Positions 1-6,383 are shown, counted from the stretch's first letter. The stretch is DNA of 6,995 nt from Lawsonibacter sp. (GCA_020025455.1 JAHHSC010000070.1:1-6995); one strand, 5' to 3'. A program made the numbers and translations. The notes: generated from the letters alone by a model not told the origin.

Positions 1-537
1 TCACTTCACGGTGTATCCGCCCCGGACCAGCAGCTTCACCGTGTCAGAGGACGGCTTGAGCACCCGGTCGGCAATGGTGGACATATAGAGGTGATTGGCG
101 GCCATAGCAGCTCCGCTGCTTAGGCTGCCACCGGTGGTGGTGTCGATGAGGGCGGGGCCGCTGCCGGCGCTGACCGAAGCGGAGCCGATCCGCAGCATCA
201 GCTCGCAGCCCACATCCAGCGCCATGGTCTGCCCCTTTTTCAGGGTGACCAGGGTGAAGGAGGCGGACTGCCCCCCCTGACTGCCGACGGCACCATTCAC
301 CTCAGCCTTGTACTTGGCCACCTGGTCGGCGAAGGACTTCTCCAGCTCCTTCTGGCGCACGACCATGTTGTCCTCCACCTGGCTGACCACCTTGGGCAGG
401 GCCACCCGGTCCAAATAGCTCATGGTCACCAGAGGATCGTTCTCGTCTCCGCTGACGGCCACAGAGCCGCTCACCAGCACCCCGGTCAAAACCAGGGCAG
501 AGGCCAGGGCGGCCCAGCGTTTGCTTGTTTTCATCAT
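1..537 (-). CDS. Small exported protein of unknown function
   Basis: Complete gene ending in TGA at 3-1. It encodes 178 residues from the ATG at 537 (177 from the ATG at 534). The start is set by an AAAGGAG site (minus strand, 549-543); the frame stays open up to 654, but that extension would run into ndoA and has no ribosome site of its own. Numbering from 534, residues 1-28 look like a Sec signal peptide: K2/K5/R6, a hydrophobic run at 8-27, and possible cleavage near VAVSG. There is no lipobox cysteine. The mature part opens with DPLVTMSYL (33-41), continues with a charged, probably helical stretch (42-80), a Gly/Ser linker, and a beta-rich C-terminal half ending in LLVRGGYTV. I recall similar signal-peptide plus DPLV-SYL proteins in Clostridia but know no function. 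It lies 70 nt after ndoA on the same strand, so read-through expression is possible. Confidence 0.75.
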   Translation of the reverse strand: MMKTSKRWAALASALVLTGVLVSGSVAVSGDENDPLVTMSYLDRVALPKVVSQVEDNMVVRQKELEKSFADQVAKYKAEVNGAVGSQGGQSASFTLVTLKKGQTMALDVGCELMLRIGSASVSAGSGPALIDTTTGGSLSSGAAMAANHLYMSTIADRVLKPSSDTVKLLVRGGYTVK

Positions 538-555
538 ACGTACTCCTTTATGCCG

Positions 556-569
556 CGGACCGGGGTCCG
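556..569 (-). other. Small hairpin in the leader of the exported-protein gene
   Basis: CGGAC (556-560) and GTCCG (565-569) form a 5-bp GC-rich stem with a 4-nt loop, 6 nt upstream of the AAAGGAG site on the minus-strand transcript. No U-tract follows, so it is not an intrinsic terminator. It may only be leader structure. Confidence 0.35.
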
Positions 570-581
570 GCTCTTTATGTA

Positions 582-601
582 GGGGCCGCCTGGGCGGCCC
601 C
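582..601. repeat. GC-rich perfect palindromic stem, REP-like
   Basis: GGGGCCGCC (582-590) and GGCGGCCCC (593-601) are exact reverse complements separated by 2 nt. They lie 6 nt beyond the ndoA stop codon. On the plus strand the element is preceded by GTA, giving GTAGGGGC at its edge. I recall short GC palindromes with this edge being dispersed between genes in gut Oscillospiraceae genomes, but only one copy is visible here. No T-run follows on either strand, so a normal intrinsic terminator is unlikely, although the hairpin could slow polymerase or protect the 3' end of the ndoA mRNA. Confidence 0.5.
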
Positions 602-607
602 GATCGG

Positions 608-973
608 TCATACCAGGGTCTCAGGGTGGAGGCCAAGACTGACGGCGATGGCATTATCCACCTGCCGCATCATGTTGTCATCCAGCCGCCCTGTTTTCTC
701 CCGCAGTCTGCGCTTATCCAAGGTCCGCACCTGCTCCAGCAGGATGATGGACTCTTTGGGCAGTCCGCAGCTCATGGGAGATACCGAAATATGGGTCGGC
801 AGCTTGGCTTTCCCCATCTGTGAGGTGATCGCGGCGGCGATGACGGTTGGGCTGTGTCGGTTGCCCGTGTCGTTCTGCACGATGAGCACCGGCCGCACAC
901 CCCCCTGTTCGCTGCCCACCACCGGGCTTAGATCGGCGTAGAAAATGTCGCCTCGTTTCACGCTGTTATCCAC
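608..973 (-). CDS. ndoA: Type II toxin endoribonuclease, MazF/EndoA family
   Basis: A 121-residue protein of the MazF/PemK/EndoA family, which cuts single-stranded mRNA at short sites and stalls growth when not held by its antitoxin. The family core is present: RGD (7-9), GSEQGGVRPVL (20-30), AAITSQ (47-52) and LLEQVRTLDKRRL (78-90). R27 and T50 match the catalytic Arg and Thr of Bacillus EndoA (R25, T48), so the enzyme looks intact. The start is GTG at 973, with a GGAG site (988-985) 11 nt upstream. There is no ATG nearby, and GTG at 961 would have no good ribosome site. A weak start and long spacing suggest low translation. It follows alr, as in Bacillus, but with a 183-nt gap holding no EndoAI-like antitoxin gene. 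Family assignment is very secure; in vivo toxicity is inference. Confidence 0.95.
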   Translation of the reverse strand: MDNSVKRGDIFYADLSPVVGSEQGGVRPVLIVQNDTGNRHSPTVIAAAITSQMGKAKLPTHISVSPMSCGLPKESIILLEQVRTLDKRRLREKTGRLDDNMMRQVDNAIAVSLGLHPETLV

Positions 974-983
974 AAACGTTCAC

Positions 984-1105
984 ACTCCGCTGGAAGATAG
1001 TACACGTTACAGGGCCGTTGTGGTCTTATGTAACGCTATACTATGATTCTCCCACGCAGGAGCGGAGTTTATACCTGCCTCCGCCGGCAAATTCTGCTCC
1101 GCTCC
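984..1105 (-). promoter_or_regulatory. Structured leader of ndoA with mutually exclusive pairings over the RBS
   Basis: In the minus-strand RNA, GGAGCGGAG (1105-1097) is perfectly complementary to CTCCGCTCC (1067-1059), a 9-bp stem with a 29-nt loop that itself contains a TGCC/GGCA mini-stem. The same middle segment, as ACTCCGCT (1068-1061), is also perfectly complementary over 8 bp to AGCGGAGT (991-984), which contains the ndoA Shine-Dalgarno GGAG. The two pairings share bases and exclude each other, as in a translational switch. The complementarity is seen directly; the switching role is inference. Confidence 0.4.
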
Positions 1106-1120
1106 CCGTTTTCAGACCTT

Positions 1121-1146
1121 CGGAGAGCGGTCGGTTCCTCTCTCCG
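1121..1146 (-). other. Hairpin just downstream of alr
   Basis: CGGAGAG (1121-1127) and CTCTCCG (1140-1146) form a 7-bp stem with a 12-nt loop, 10 nt beyond the alr stop. On the minus strand no U-tract follows, so it is probably not a classical terminator. It could be a processing or 3'-end structure between alr and ndoA. Confidence 0.4.
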
Positions 1147-1156
1147 ACGCTCCGCC

Positions 1157-2332
1157 TTATCCTATGCACCGGACAGCCTGTTCGTTCAGCACCTCTCCCT
1201 GCTCCAGATAGATTCTGGGCACGCGGGCGGTCACGTCGCACAGCAGCTCGTAGACGATGGTGTCGGTGAGATCGGCGGCGTGCTGGAGCAATTCTCCATC
1301 GTAGACCACCGCCACATCTCCGACGTTCACCTCGGGCAGATCGGTGACATCCACCATGCACATATCCATGCAGATCCGGCCCACAACGGGGCAGCGTCTG
1401 CCGTTAATGTTCATATCCATACGGTTGGAGAGTGCTCTGGGGTAGCCGTCCCCGTAGCCGATCGGCACCACGGCCAGCTTGGAGTCCCGTTTCAGTGTGG
1501 CCGTGCGGCCATAGCTCACTGAAGCTCCGGCTTGCAGATTCCGGACGGCGGCAATGCGGCTTTTCACCGTCATCACCGGCTTTAGGCCGGGTCCGTCCAT
1601 TCCTTCCAGCTCGGGGTCTGGATAATATCCGTACAGGGCGATACCGGGGCGGGCCATATCCATATGGGTACAGGGATAGTGTAACACAGCGGCGCTGGCC
1701 CCGCAATGGTAAATTGCAAACGTTACCCCCCGGTCACAAAGAGCTTTCTTGGCATCCAGATACCGGGTCAGCTGGTCCATCGTATAGTCCTCGCTGCCAT
1801 CGGCATCCGAGAAGTGGGTAAAGAAGCCCTCCGCCTCCAGACCGGGCAGGGCACACAGCTCGGTAATCTCGTCCAGCAGGGCGCTGTTGTCCCTATCTTT
1901 GTCCCAGATGAAACCCAGGCGGCCCATCCCGCTGTCCAGCTTCACATGAATTTTCAGCTTCCTGCCGGCGGCTTCGGCGGCCTTGGAGAGGGCTTTGCCC
2001 GTCTCCAGGTCCTCCACGGTCTGGGTCACCTGGTTGGCCAGCAGAGCTTCCACCTGCTCCACAGGTGTCTTGCCCAAACACAGGATAGGCAGGGAAATCC
2101 CGGCCGTCCGAAGCTCCTCCGCCTCGCTGACGCAGGCCACGGCCAGCATCTCACAGCCCAGCTGTTCCAGCTTTCTGGCCACAGGGACCGCACCGTGTCC
2201 GTAGGCGTTGGCCTTCACAAGACCCAGCAGCTTACACCCCTCCGGCAGCATGGCCCGCAATGTCGTATAATTGTGAGCCAGGGCATCCAGGTCAACCTCC
2301 ATCCAGGTTCTCATCTGTCTCTTGTCTAACAT
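1157..2332 (-). CDS. alr: Alanine racemase
   Basis: A 391-residue, full-length PLP-dependent alanine racemase, converting L-alanine to D-alanine in the cytoplasm for peptidoglycan. The N-terminal TIM-barrel domain carries the PLP lysine K40 in LVKANAYGHG (38-47), and HVKLDSGMGRLG (129-140) with K131 (the position of the carbamylated lysine) and R138, which contacts the pyridoxal ring oxygen. The C-terminal beta domain starts near 245 and supplies the second catalytic base, Y274 in VSYGRT, and IGYGDGYPRAL (291-301). Y361 in IVYELLC fits the substrate-site tyrosine. The ATG at 2332 is preferred because GAGGGG (2345-2340) lies 7 nt upstream; M7 would match other family starts but lacks its own site. 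The gene begins 12 nt after the lipoprotein stop, and the ribosome site touches that stop codon, suggesting translational coupling. ndoA follows 183 nt later. Confidence 0.97.
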   Translation of the reverse strand: MLDKRQMRTWMEVDLDALAHNYTTLRAMLPEGCKLLGLVKANAYGHGAVPVARKLEQLGCEMLAVACVSEAEELRTAGISLPILCLGKTPVEQVEALLANQVTQTVEDLETGKALSKAAEAAGRKLKIHVKLDSGMGRLGFIWDKDRDNSALLDEITELCALPGLEAEGFFTHFSDADGSEDYTMDQLTRYLDAKKALCDRGVTFAIYHCGASAAVLHYPCTHMDMARPGIALYGYYPDPELEGMDGPGLKPVMTVKSRIAAVRNLQAGASVSYGRTATLKRDSKLAVVPIGYGDGYPRALSNRMDMNINGRRCPVVGRICMDMCMVDVTDLPEVNVGDVAVVYDGELLQHAADLTDTIVYELLCDVTARVPRIYLEQGEVLNEQAVRCIG

Positions 2333-2344
2333 GCTATTTCCCCT

Positions 2345-2935
2345 CTATCTTATGGTAAATTCACTCCAAAGGCAGGAAACGGCCAGTACCCCATCACAGG
2401 CGATCTCACCCTTGAGCATGGCTCCGCTGCTGCGGTCAAACCACATGGACACCGTTCGCCCCATATCCGGCTCCCGGTCCGGGTCCCCGCAATCCACACG
2501 CAGCACCCCCTCCTCCGGGAAGGAGCAGGCGGTGATATACCCCGACTGCACGGCCTCCAGCAGAGCGGGCACGGCGGACATGGGGCTGAGTCCCTCCGGG
2601 TCCAGCGGCCCCGTCTCCAGCACAAGGTCCTCGTAGTCCAAAAAGGTATCGTCCTTCACGGCTCGGGCCGTAATGCCCGCCACCGTGTCGGGGGCGGTGA
2701 TGGTCATGGAGGTCTCCTCCTCCCCCGCCTCTACGTCCACCTGGTACTGGCAGACCCGCTGTCCGTAATCGGCGGTCAGCTCCGCTGTTCCACGGAAGCC
2801 CTCCGCCTCCAGGTAGGTGGTCCGCAGGGTCAGGGCCTCCTCTTCTGCCTTACTTACTCCCACTCCCCCGCCTCCGGCGCAGCCGGTGAGCAGCAGGAGG
2901 CTTATCATCGGTACGCACAGCAGCAGCTTGCGCAC
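2345..2935 (-). CDS. YdcC-like (LolA-fold) lipoprotein upstream of alr
   Basis: A 196-residue predicted lipoprotein. Residues 1-19 form a type II signal peptide: R2/K3, a hydrophobic stretch, and lipobox LTG-C19, followed by a glycine-rich tether (21-25). The rest reads as alternating beta strands. The end, VSMWFDRSSGAMLKGEI then CLWSEFTI (162-195), resembles the last strands of LolA/YdcC-type proteins (tryptophan, D-x-x-T/S-G, then a final strand). Position supports this: Bacillus ydcC, a LolA-like sporulation-associated lipoprotein, lies directly before alrA. C62, C137, C149, C180 and C188 could form disulfides. The start is GTG at 2935, with GGAGGG (2947-2942) 6 nt upstream. It begins 15 nt after nnr and ends 12 nt before alr. 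Lipoprotein status is firm; YdcC equivalence rests on position and a weak fold resemblance, and the ligand is unknown. Confidence 0.8.
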   Translation of the reverse strand: MRKLLLCVPMISLLLLTGCAGGGGVGVSKAEEEALTLRTTYLEAEGFRGTAELTADYGQRVCQYQVDVEAGEEETSMTITAPDTVAGITARAVKDDTFLDYEDLVLETGPLDPEGLSPMSAVPALLEAVQSGYITACSFPEEGVLRVDCGDPDREPDMGRTVSMWFDRSSGAMLKGEIACDGVLAVSCLWSEFTIR

Positions 2936-2950
2936 AATGTTCCCTCCGCA

Positions 2951-4567
2951 TCAAAATTGATTGACGTGTTCCTTCAGCACCAGGGGCAGCTCCGCCACCA
3001 TATCGCTTGGGGTCATGCCATACTCGCCCAATCGCTCGGCGCAGCGGTCCCCCGCCTGACCGTGGTAGTACACCCCCAGAGCGGCCAGCTCCGCCGGGTC
3101 ACCGCCTAGCTGCCTCTGGCCCAGCAGGGAAACCAGCAGTCCCGCCAGCACGTCCCCAGAGCCGCCCTTGGCCATGCCGGGGTTTCCGGTACCGTTTAAA
3201 TAGGCCCGGCCATTTTGGTTGGCGGTTATGGTACCGTGTCCCTTGAGCACCAGGACGCAGCGGTGGGCCTTTGCAAAGTCACAGGCCGCCCGCAGCCGGT
3301 CCCGGATTGGCAGCGCACAGCCCGTAAGGCGCTGGAACTCCCCATCGTGCGGTGTCAGCACCGTGGGGGCGGTCCGTCCGTCCAAAACATCTATATGCCC
3401 GCTCAGCGCATTTATGCCGTCGGCATCCAGCACCACCGGGCGGTCCAGGTCCCGAAGCAGGTTCAAAACCAGCTGTTCCGTCTCCGGCGCACGGCCCAGG
3501 CCGGGGCCGATGAGAACGGCGTCACAGCTCTGCGCCTTTTCCAGCACACCCTCGTAGCTCCCCAGCGGGAACGGCATTGCCTCCTCGCACTTGACCGCCA
3601 CAATGGGGTAAATCTCCCGAGGCACCCCCAGGAACACCAGCCCCGCACCGGAGCGGACAGCGGCGCTTGCGGCCAGTGCCGGTGCCCCGGTATAGCCCTC
3701 GCTGCCAGCCAGGATCAATACCCTTCCGAATTCCCCCTTGTGGGCGGTGGCCTTCCGCTTGGGGAGGATGTATTTTCCCCGGTCCAGGACCGCAACGGCG
3801 CTTGGTTGGTTCGCGATCTGCTCCCGGATCAGCTGTGCCGGTATGCCGATGGAAGCCACCTCCACACGGCCTGCACAGGGGCCGCCCTCCCCCAAATAGA
3901 GACCGGGCTTGGCGCAGGTGAAGCTCACCGTCACATCGGCCCGCACCGCCTCCCCCATGATTTCGCCGGTATCGGCGTTTACTCCAGAGGGCACGTCACA
4001 GGAGACGATCTTGCAAAAGGGGCCCCGCAGACGGTTCATAAGTTGGATGGCCTCCAAAAACACTCCGGCCACCGGCCGGCTCAGGCCAACACCAAAGACC
4101 GCATCCACCGCTGCCTCACAGCGCTCGATCCAATCCCGCTGTTCTTTATCATCCGGTGCAAACGGCTCCAGCCTGCCGCCCACGGCGGTCAGCTTCTCCT
4201 CCATGGCCCGCTCATCCGGGGTCATCTTGGCCCGGTCGCCCACCAAAAACGCCCGGACCTCCACCCCTTTCTCGATCAGAAGCCGGGCCGCAGCCACGCC
4301 GTCGCCCCCATTGTTGCCAGGGCCGCAGAACACGGCGGTGCAAACCTTGTCCCGCTGGACCGTCGGCTGCTCGCAGGCCGGCGCTCCCCCGTCCACCTGT
4401 CCATAGACGCAGGCGGTGGCCGCCGGATGCCGTGGCAGCAGCGCAAGCACTTCCTCCGCCACAGCCTTGGCAGCCGCCTCCATCAGATCCAGAGAGGGAA
4501 TGCCACGCTCCTCAATGGCGATCCGGTCCAGTTCTTTCATCTGGGCGGCAGTGGCAGCATTCTGCAT
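2951..4567 (-). CDS. nnr: Bifunctional NAD(P)H-hydrate epimerase / ADP-dependent NAD(P)H-hydrate dehydratase
   Basis: A 538-residue two-domain metabolite-repair enzyme. It interconverts the R and S forms of damaged NADHX/NADPHX and dehydrates the S form back to NAD(P)H using ADP. The N-terminal YjeF_N epimerase domain (about 1-245) shows CGPGNNGGDG (81-90), DAVFGVGLSRP (155-165) and SCDVPSGVNADTG (189-201). The C-terminal ribokinase-like dehydratase domain (about 265-535) shows HKGEFGRVLILAGS (276-289), IGPGLG (353-358), LDADGINAL (380-388), LTPHDGEF (404-411), LKGHGT (441-446) and GNPGMAKGGSGDVLAG (461-476) with the likely catalytic D472. The segment at about 48-75, before the GPGNNGGDG motif, seems longer than usual and cysteine-bearing (C53, C65, C76). 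The ATG at 4567 has AAAGGAG (4580-4574) 6 nt upstream. It is the first gene after the suf terminator; acpS, often its neighbour, is absent here. Confidence 0.97.
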   Translation of the reverse strand: MQNAATAAQMKELDRIAIEERGIPSLDLMEAAAKAVAEEVLALLPRHPAATACVYGQVDGGAPACEQPTVQRDKVCTAVFCGPGNNGGDGVAAARLLIEKGVEVRAFLVGDRAKMTPDERAMEEKLTAVGGRLEPFAPDDKEQRDWIERCEAAVDAVFGVGLSRPVAGVFLEAIQLMNRLRGPFCKIVSCDVPSGVNADTGEIMGEAVRADVTVSFTCAKPGLYLGEGGPCAGRVEVASIGIPAQLIREQIANQPSAVAVLDRGKYILPKRKATAHKGEFGRVLILAGSEGYTGAPALAASAAVRSGAGLVFLGVPREIYPIVAVKCEEAMPFPLGSYEGVLEKAQSCDAVLIGPGLGRAPETEQLVLNLLRDLDRPVVLDADGINALSGHIDVLDGRTAPTVLTPHDGEFQRLTGCALPIRDRLRAACDFAKAHRCVLVLKGHGTITANQNGRAYLNGTGNPGMAKGGSGDVLAGLLVSLLGQRQLGGDPAELAALGVYYHGQAGDRCAERLGEYGMTPSDMVAELPLVLKEHVNQF

Positions 4568-4594
4568 TTGGTGCTCCTTTCTCCCAAATAAGCA

Positions 4595-4628
4595 AAAGGG
4601 GGCGTATTGTCCTCAATACGCCCCCTTT
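4595..4628 (-). terminator. Rho-independent terminator of the suf operon
   Basis: AAAGGGGGCGTATTG (4595-4609) and its perfect complement (4614-4628) make a 15-bp stem with a 4-nt loop, 10 nt beyond the sufB-family stop codon at 4639. On the minus-strand RNA the stem is followed by a short, interrupted U-rich stretch (UUUUGCUUAUUU, counting U's from the stem end). It separates the suf genes from nnr. The nnr ribosome site begins only 14 nt further on (4580), so nnr needs read-through or a promoter overlapping this hairpin. TTGAGG and TTATTT within this stretch could be a weak promoter, but the match is poor. Confidence 0.85.
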
Positions 4629-4638
4629 CCCAAGTTTT

Positions 4639-5556
4639 TTATTTCAGGAATCCGTTCACGATCTGCTCCTCGGCCTCTTTTTCGGTCAGGCCCAGCGTCA
4701 TCAGCTTTGTGAGCTGCTCACCGGCGATCTTGCCAATGGCGGCCTCGTGGATCAGCTCGGCATCCACGCAGTTGGCGGTGACCTCCGGAATGGCGGCCAC
4801 CACACCTTCGTCCATGATGATGGCGTCGCACTCTGAGTGGCCGTGGCAGCGGCTGTTCCCGTTGATGCGGGACATGAACACCTGCTTGGAGTGGTCACGC
4901 GCCACCGAGCGGGAGATCACATTGGCCTTGCAGCCGTCTCCATCCAGCTCCACCGTAAAGTCGGACTTGGCAAGCTGCTTGCCGTGGGTCATGACCTTCT
5001 CCTTGATGATAAGGGTGGAGTTGGCCCCCAGCTTGGCACGGGTGGTGCGGATGGTGGAGTCGATGCCCTTGATCTGGGTGGTCTCCATCTCCAGATAGGA
5101 GCCCTCGTCCATTTCCACCACAGTGGTGGGGTTCATCACGTTCTCTCCGTTGCCGTCTCCCTCGCCGTAGTGGCGCTCCACATAGCGGACCTTGGCGTTC
5201 TTGCCCACATGGAAGGAGTGGATGCCGGAGTGCTCCGACTTCTGCACCCCGCAGTTGTGGATGCCGCAGCCAGCCACGATGGTCACATCGCAGTCATCGC
5301 CGATAAAGAAATCGTTGTACACGGTCTCCTCTAAGCCGCTCTGGCTGAGAACCACCGGGATGTGCACCGATTCGTTTCTGGTTCCGGGCTTGATGATGAT
5401 GTCGATGCCGTCCTTATCGTTCTTTGGCACGATATCAATATTGGCGGTGGTGTTGCGGGCAACCGCTGCACCGTTGGCCCGGATGTTGTAGGCACCTTCC
5501 GGCACCTCATGCAGATCCGCCACCTGCTCCAGCAGGCTCTTCTGAATTGCGTCCAT
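4639..5556 (-). CDS. SufB/SufD-family Fe-S assembly scaffold protein (SmsB-like)
   Basis: A 305-residue beta-helix protein of the SufB/SufD family, the partner of the SufC ATPase and likely scaffold on which Fe-S clusters are built. It is shorter than typical SufB (near 470) and SufD (near 420) and appears to be only the core. Numbering from the TTG at 5595, the conserved C-terminal signatures are SRCHGHSECDAIIMDEG (248-264), where C256 aligns with the essential SufB cysteine by its CD-x-hydrophobic context, and the acidic/histidine motif DAELIHEAAIG (278-288). C102, C110 and C115 lie in an N-terminal cluster. The ATG at 5556 is chosen because GAGGAGG (5568-5562) lies 5 nt upstream; the TTG at 5595, touching the sufC stop, has none. 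A sufC plus single sufB/D pair matches the SUF-like minimal system (SmsCB) described in archaea and Clostridia. No cysteine desulfurase gene is in the window. Confidence 0.93.
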   Translation of the reverse strand: MDAIQKSLLEQVADLHEVPEGAYNIRANGAAVARNTTANIDIVPKNDKDGIDIIIKPGTRNESVHIPVVLSQSGLEETVYNDFFIGDDCDVTIVAGCGIHNCGVQKSEHSGIHSFHVGKNAKVRYVERHYGEGDGNGENVMNPTTVVEMDEGSYLEMETTQIKGIDSTIRTTRAKLGANSTLIIKEKVMTHGKQLAKSDFTVELDGDGCKANVISRSVARDHSKQVFMSRINGNSRCHGHSECDAIIMDEGVVAAIPEVTANCVDAELIHEAAIGKIAGEQLTKLMTLGLTEKEAEEQIVNGFLK

Positions 5557-5560
5557 ATGT

Positions 5561-5568
5561 TCCTCCTC
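5561..5568 (-). promoter_or_regulatory. Shine-Dalgarno site deciding the sufB-family start
   Basis: GAGGAGGA on the minus strand, near-ideal complement to the 16S 3' end, ends 4 nt before the ATG at 5556. It lies inside the open frame that extends to a TTG at 5595, so it favours the shorter 305-residue product. Confidence 0.8.
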
Positions 5569-5595
5569 AAGCGCCTCCCCGGCGCCTTCTGACAA

Positions 5596-6324
5596 TTATC
5601 TGATCTTGTCGGTCAGGGCACTGCACACCCCGCCAGCGCGTCCCAGCAGAGAGGGCAGGATATCCTTCCGGGCACCGTCCTGCTCCACCTTGCCATTGGC
5701 CAGCACAATGATGCGGTCAGCAATGTTCAAAATACGCTCCTGGTGGGAAATAATCAGGATGGAGCCGTTGATCTTCTCGTGCAGGTGCTCGAACACCTGA
5801 ATCAGGTTGCTGAAGGACCACAGGTCGATGCCGGCCTCAGGCTCGTCAAAGACGGACAGCTTCGTGCCGCGGGCCATAATCATGGCGATCTCGATGCGCT
5901 TCAGCTCACCGCCGGACAGGGATGCGTCTACCTCCCGGTCGATATAGTCCTTGGCGCACAGGCCCACCTCAGACAAGTAGTCGCAGGCCTCCGGCACACC
6001 GATATTCTTGCCGCTGGCCAGCGTAATAAGGTCCTTTACCGTCAGGCCCTTGAAGCGGACAGGCTGCTGAAACGCAAAGCTGATGCCCCGATTGGCCCGC
6101 TCGGTGATGTTCAGACCGGTGATATCCTCCCCATCCAGCAGAATCCGGCCCTCAGTGGGGGTCAGAATCCCGGCGATGATCTTTGCCAGGGTGGACTTTC
6201 CGCCGCCATTGGGGCCGGTAATGGCCACAAAGCGCTCTTTGATATTCAGGTTGATATCACGCAGGATATTCTTGCTGTCGCCGTCCTGATCGACGCCGTA
6301 GCTAACGTGCTGTAACTCTAACAT
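5596..6324 (-). CDS. sufC: SufC-type ABC ATPase for Fe-S cluster assembly
   Basis: A 242-residue soluble ABC ATPase that energises conformational changes in the SufB/SufD scaffold during Fe-S assembly; it is not a transporter. All nucleotide-site motifs are intact: Walker A GPNGGGKST (37-45), Q-loop FAFQQP (83-88), signature LSGGELKR (136-143), Walker B LSVFDEPEAGID (156-167) with catalytic E161, and switch histidine H194 in ISHQ. The FDEPEAGID form and the adjacent SufB-family gene separate SufC from general ABC importers. The ATG at 6324 has GGAGG (6336-6332) 7 nt upstream. It is the first gene of the operon; the next start lies 39 nt after its TAA, with the scaffold frame open from the very next base. 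Some clostridial SufC-like proteins carry more divergent C-termini; this one ends with a short GRAGGVC-containing tail of unknown role. Confidence 0.96.
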   Translation of the reverse strand: MLELQHVSYGVDQDGDSKNILRDINLNIKERFVAITGPNGGGKSTLAKIIAGILTPTEGRILLDGEDITGLNITERANRGISFAFQQPVRFKGLTVKDLITLASGKNIGVPEACDYLSEVGLCAKDYIDREVDASLSGGELKRIEIAMIMARGTKLSVFDEPEAGIDLWSFSNLIQVFEHLHEKINGSILIISHQERILNIADRIIVLANGKVEQDGARKDILPSLLGRAGGVCSALTDKIR

Positions 6325-6349
6325 GGAACTTCCTCCGTTGCTATTCTAA

Positions 6350-6366
6350 AACCGCCAAGGGCGGTT
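6350..6366 (-). other. Hairpin in the suf leader
   Basis: AACCGCC and GGCGGTT (minus strand) form a 7-bp stem with a 3-nt loop, 13 nt upstream of the sufC ribosome site. Only two further T residues follow the stem before AG, so it is at most a weak attenuator; it could also be mRNA-stabilising structure. Confidence 0.4.
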
Positions 6367-6383
6367 CGGGTTCAATATGTGGG

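Noticed and set aside
538..654. N-terminal extension of the exported-protein frame up to 654.
   Set aside because: It would overlap ndoA, precede the signal peptide with a charged Pro/Arg-rich segment, and lacks a ribosome site, whereas AAAGGAG lies just before the ATG pair at 537/534.
1009..1092. A TTG-started frame of about 27 codons on the minus strand between alr and ndoA, considered as a tiny antitoxin.
   Set aside because: It has no ATG, no hydrophobic or RHH-like pattern, and ends well before ndoA. It is more likely chance within structured leader RNA.
3215..4591. Long open frame (458 codons) on the plus strand opposite nnr.
   Set aside because: It is the antisense shadow of a clearly conserved gene; GC-rich codon use suppresses stops on the opposite strand. 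Its composition (rich in His, Arg, Pro, Gln) fits no family.
5557..5595. TTG at 5595 as start of the SufB/SufD-family protein, which would begin directly at the sufC stop.
   Set aside because: It has no Shine-Dalgarno at the right distance, and the added residues are acidic and look non-conserved; the strong GAGGAGG before the ATG at 5556 decides against it.
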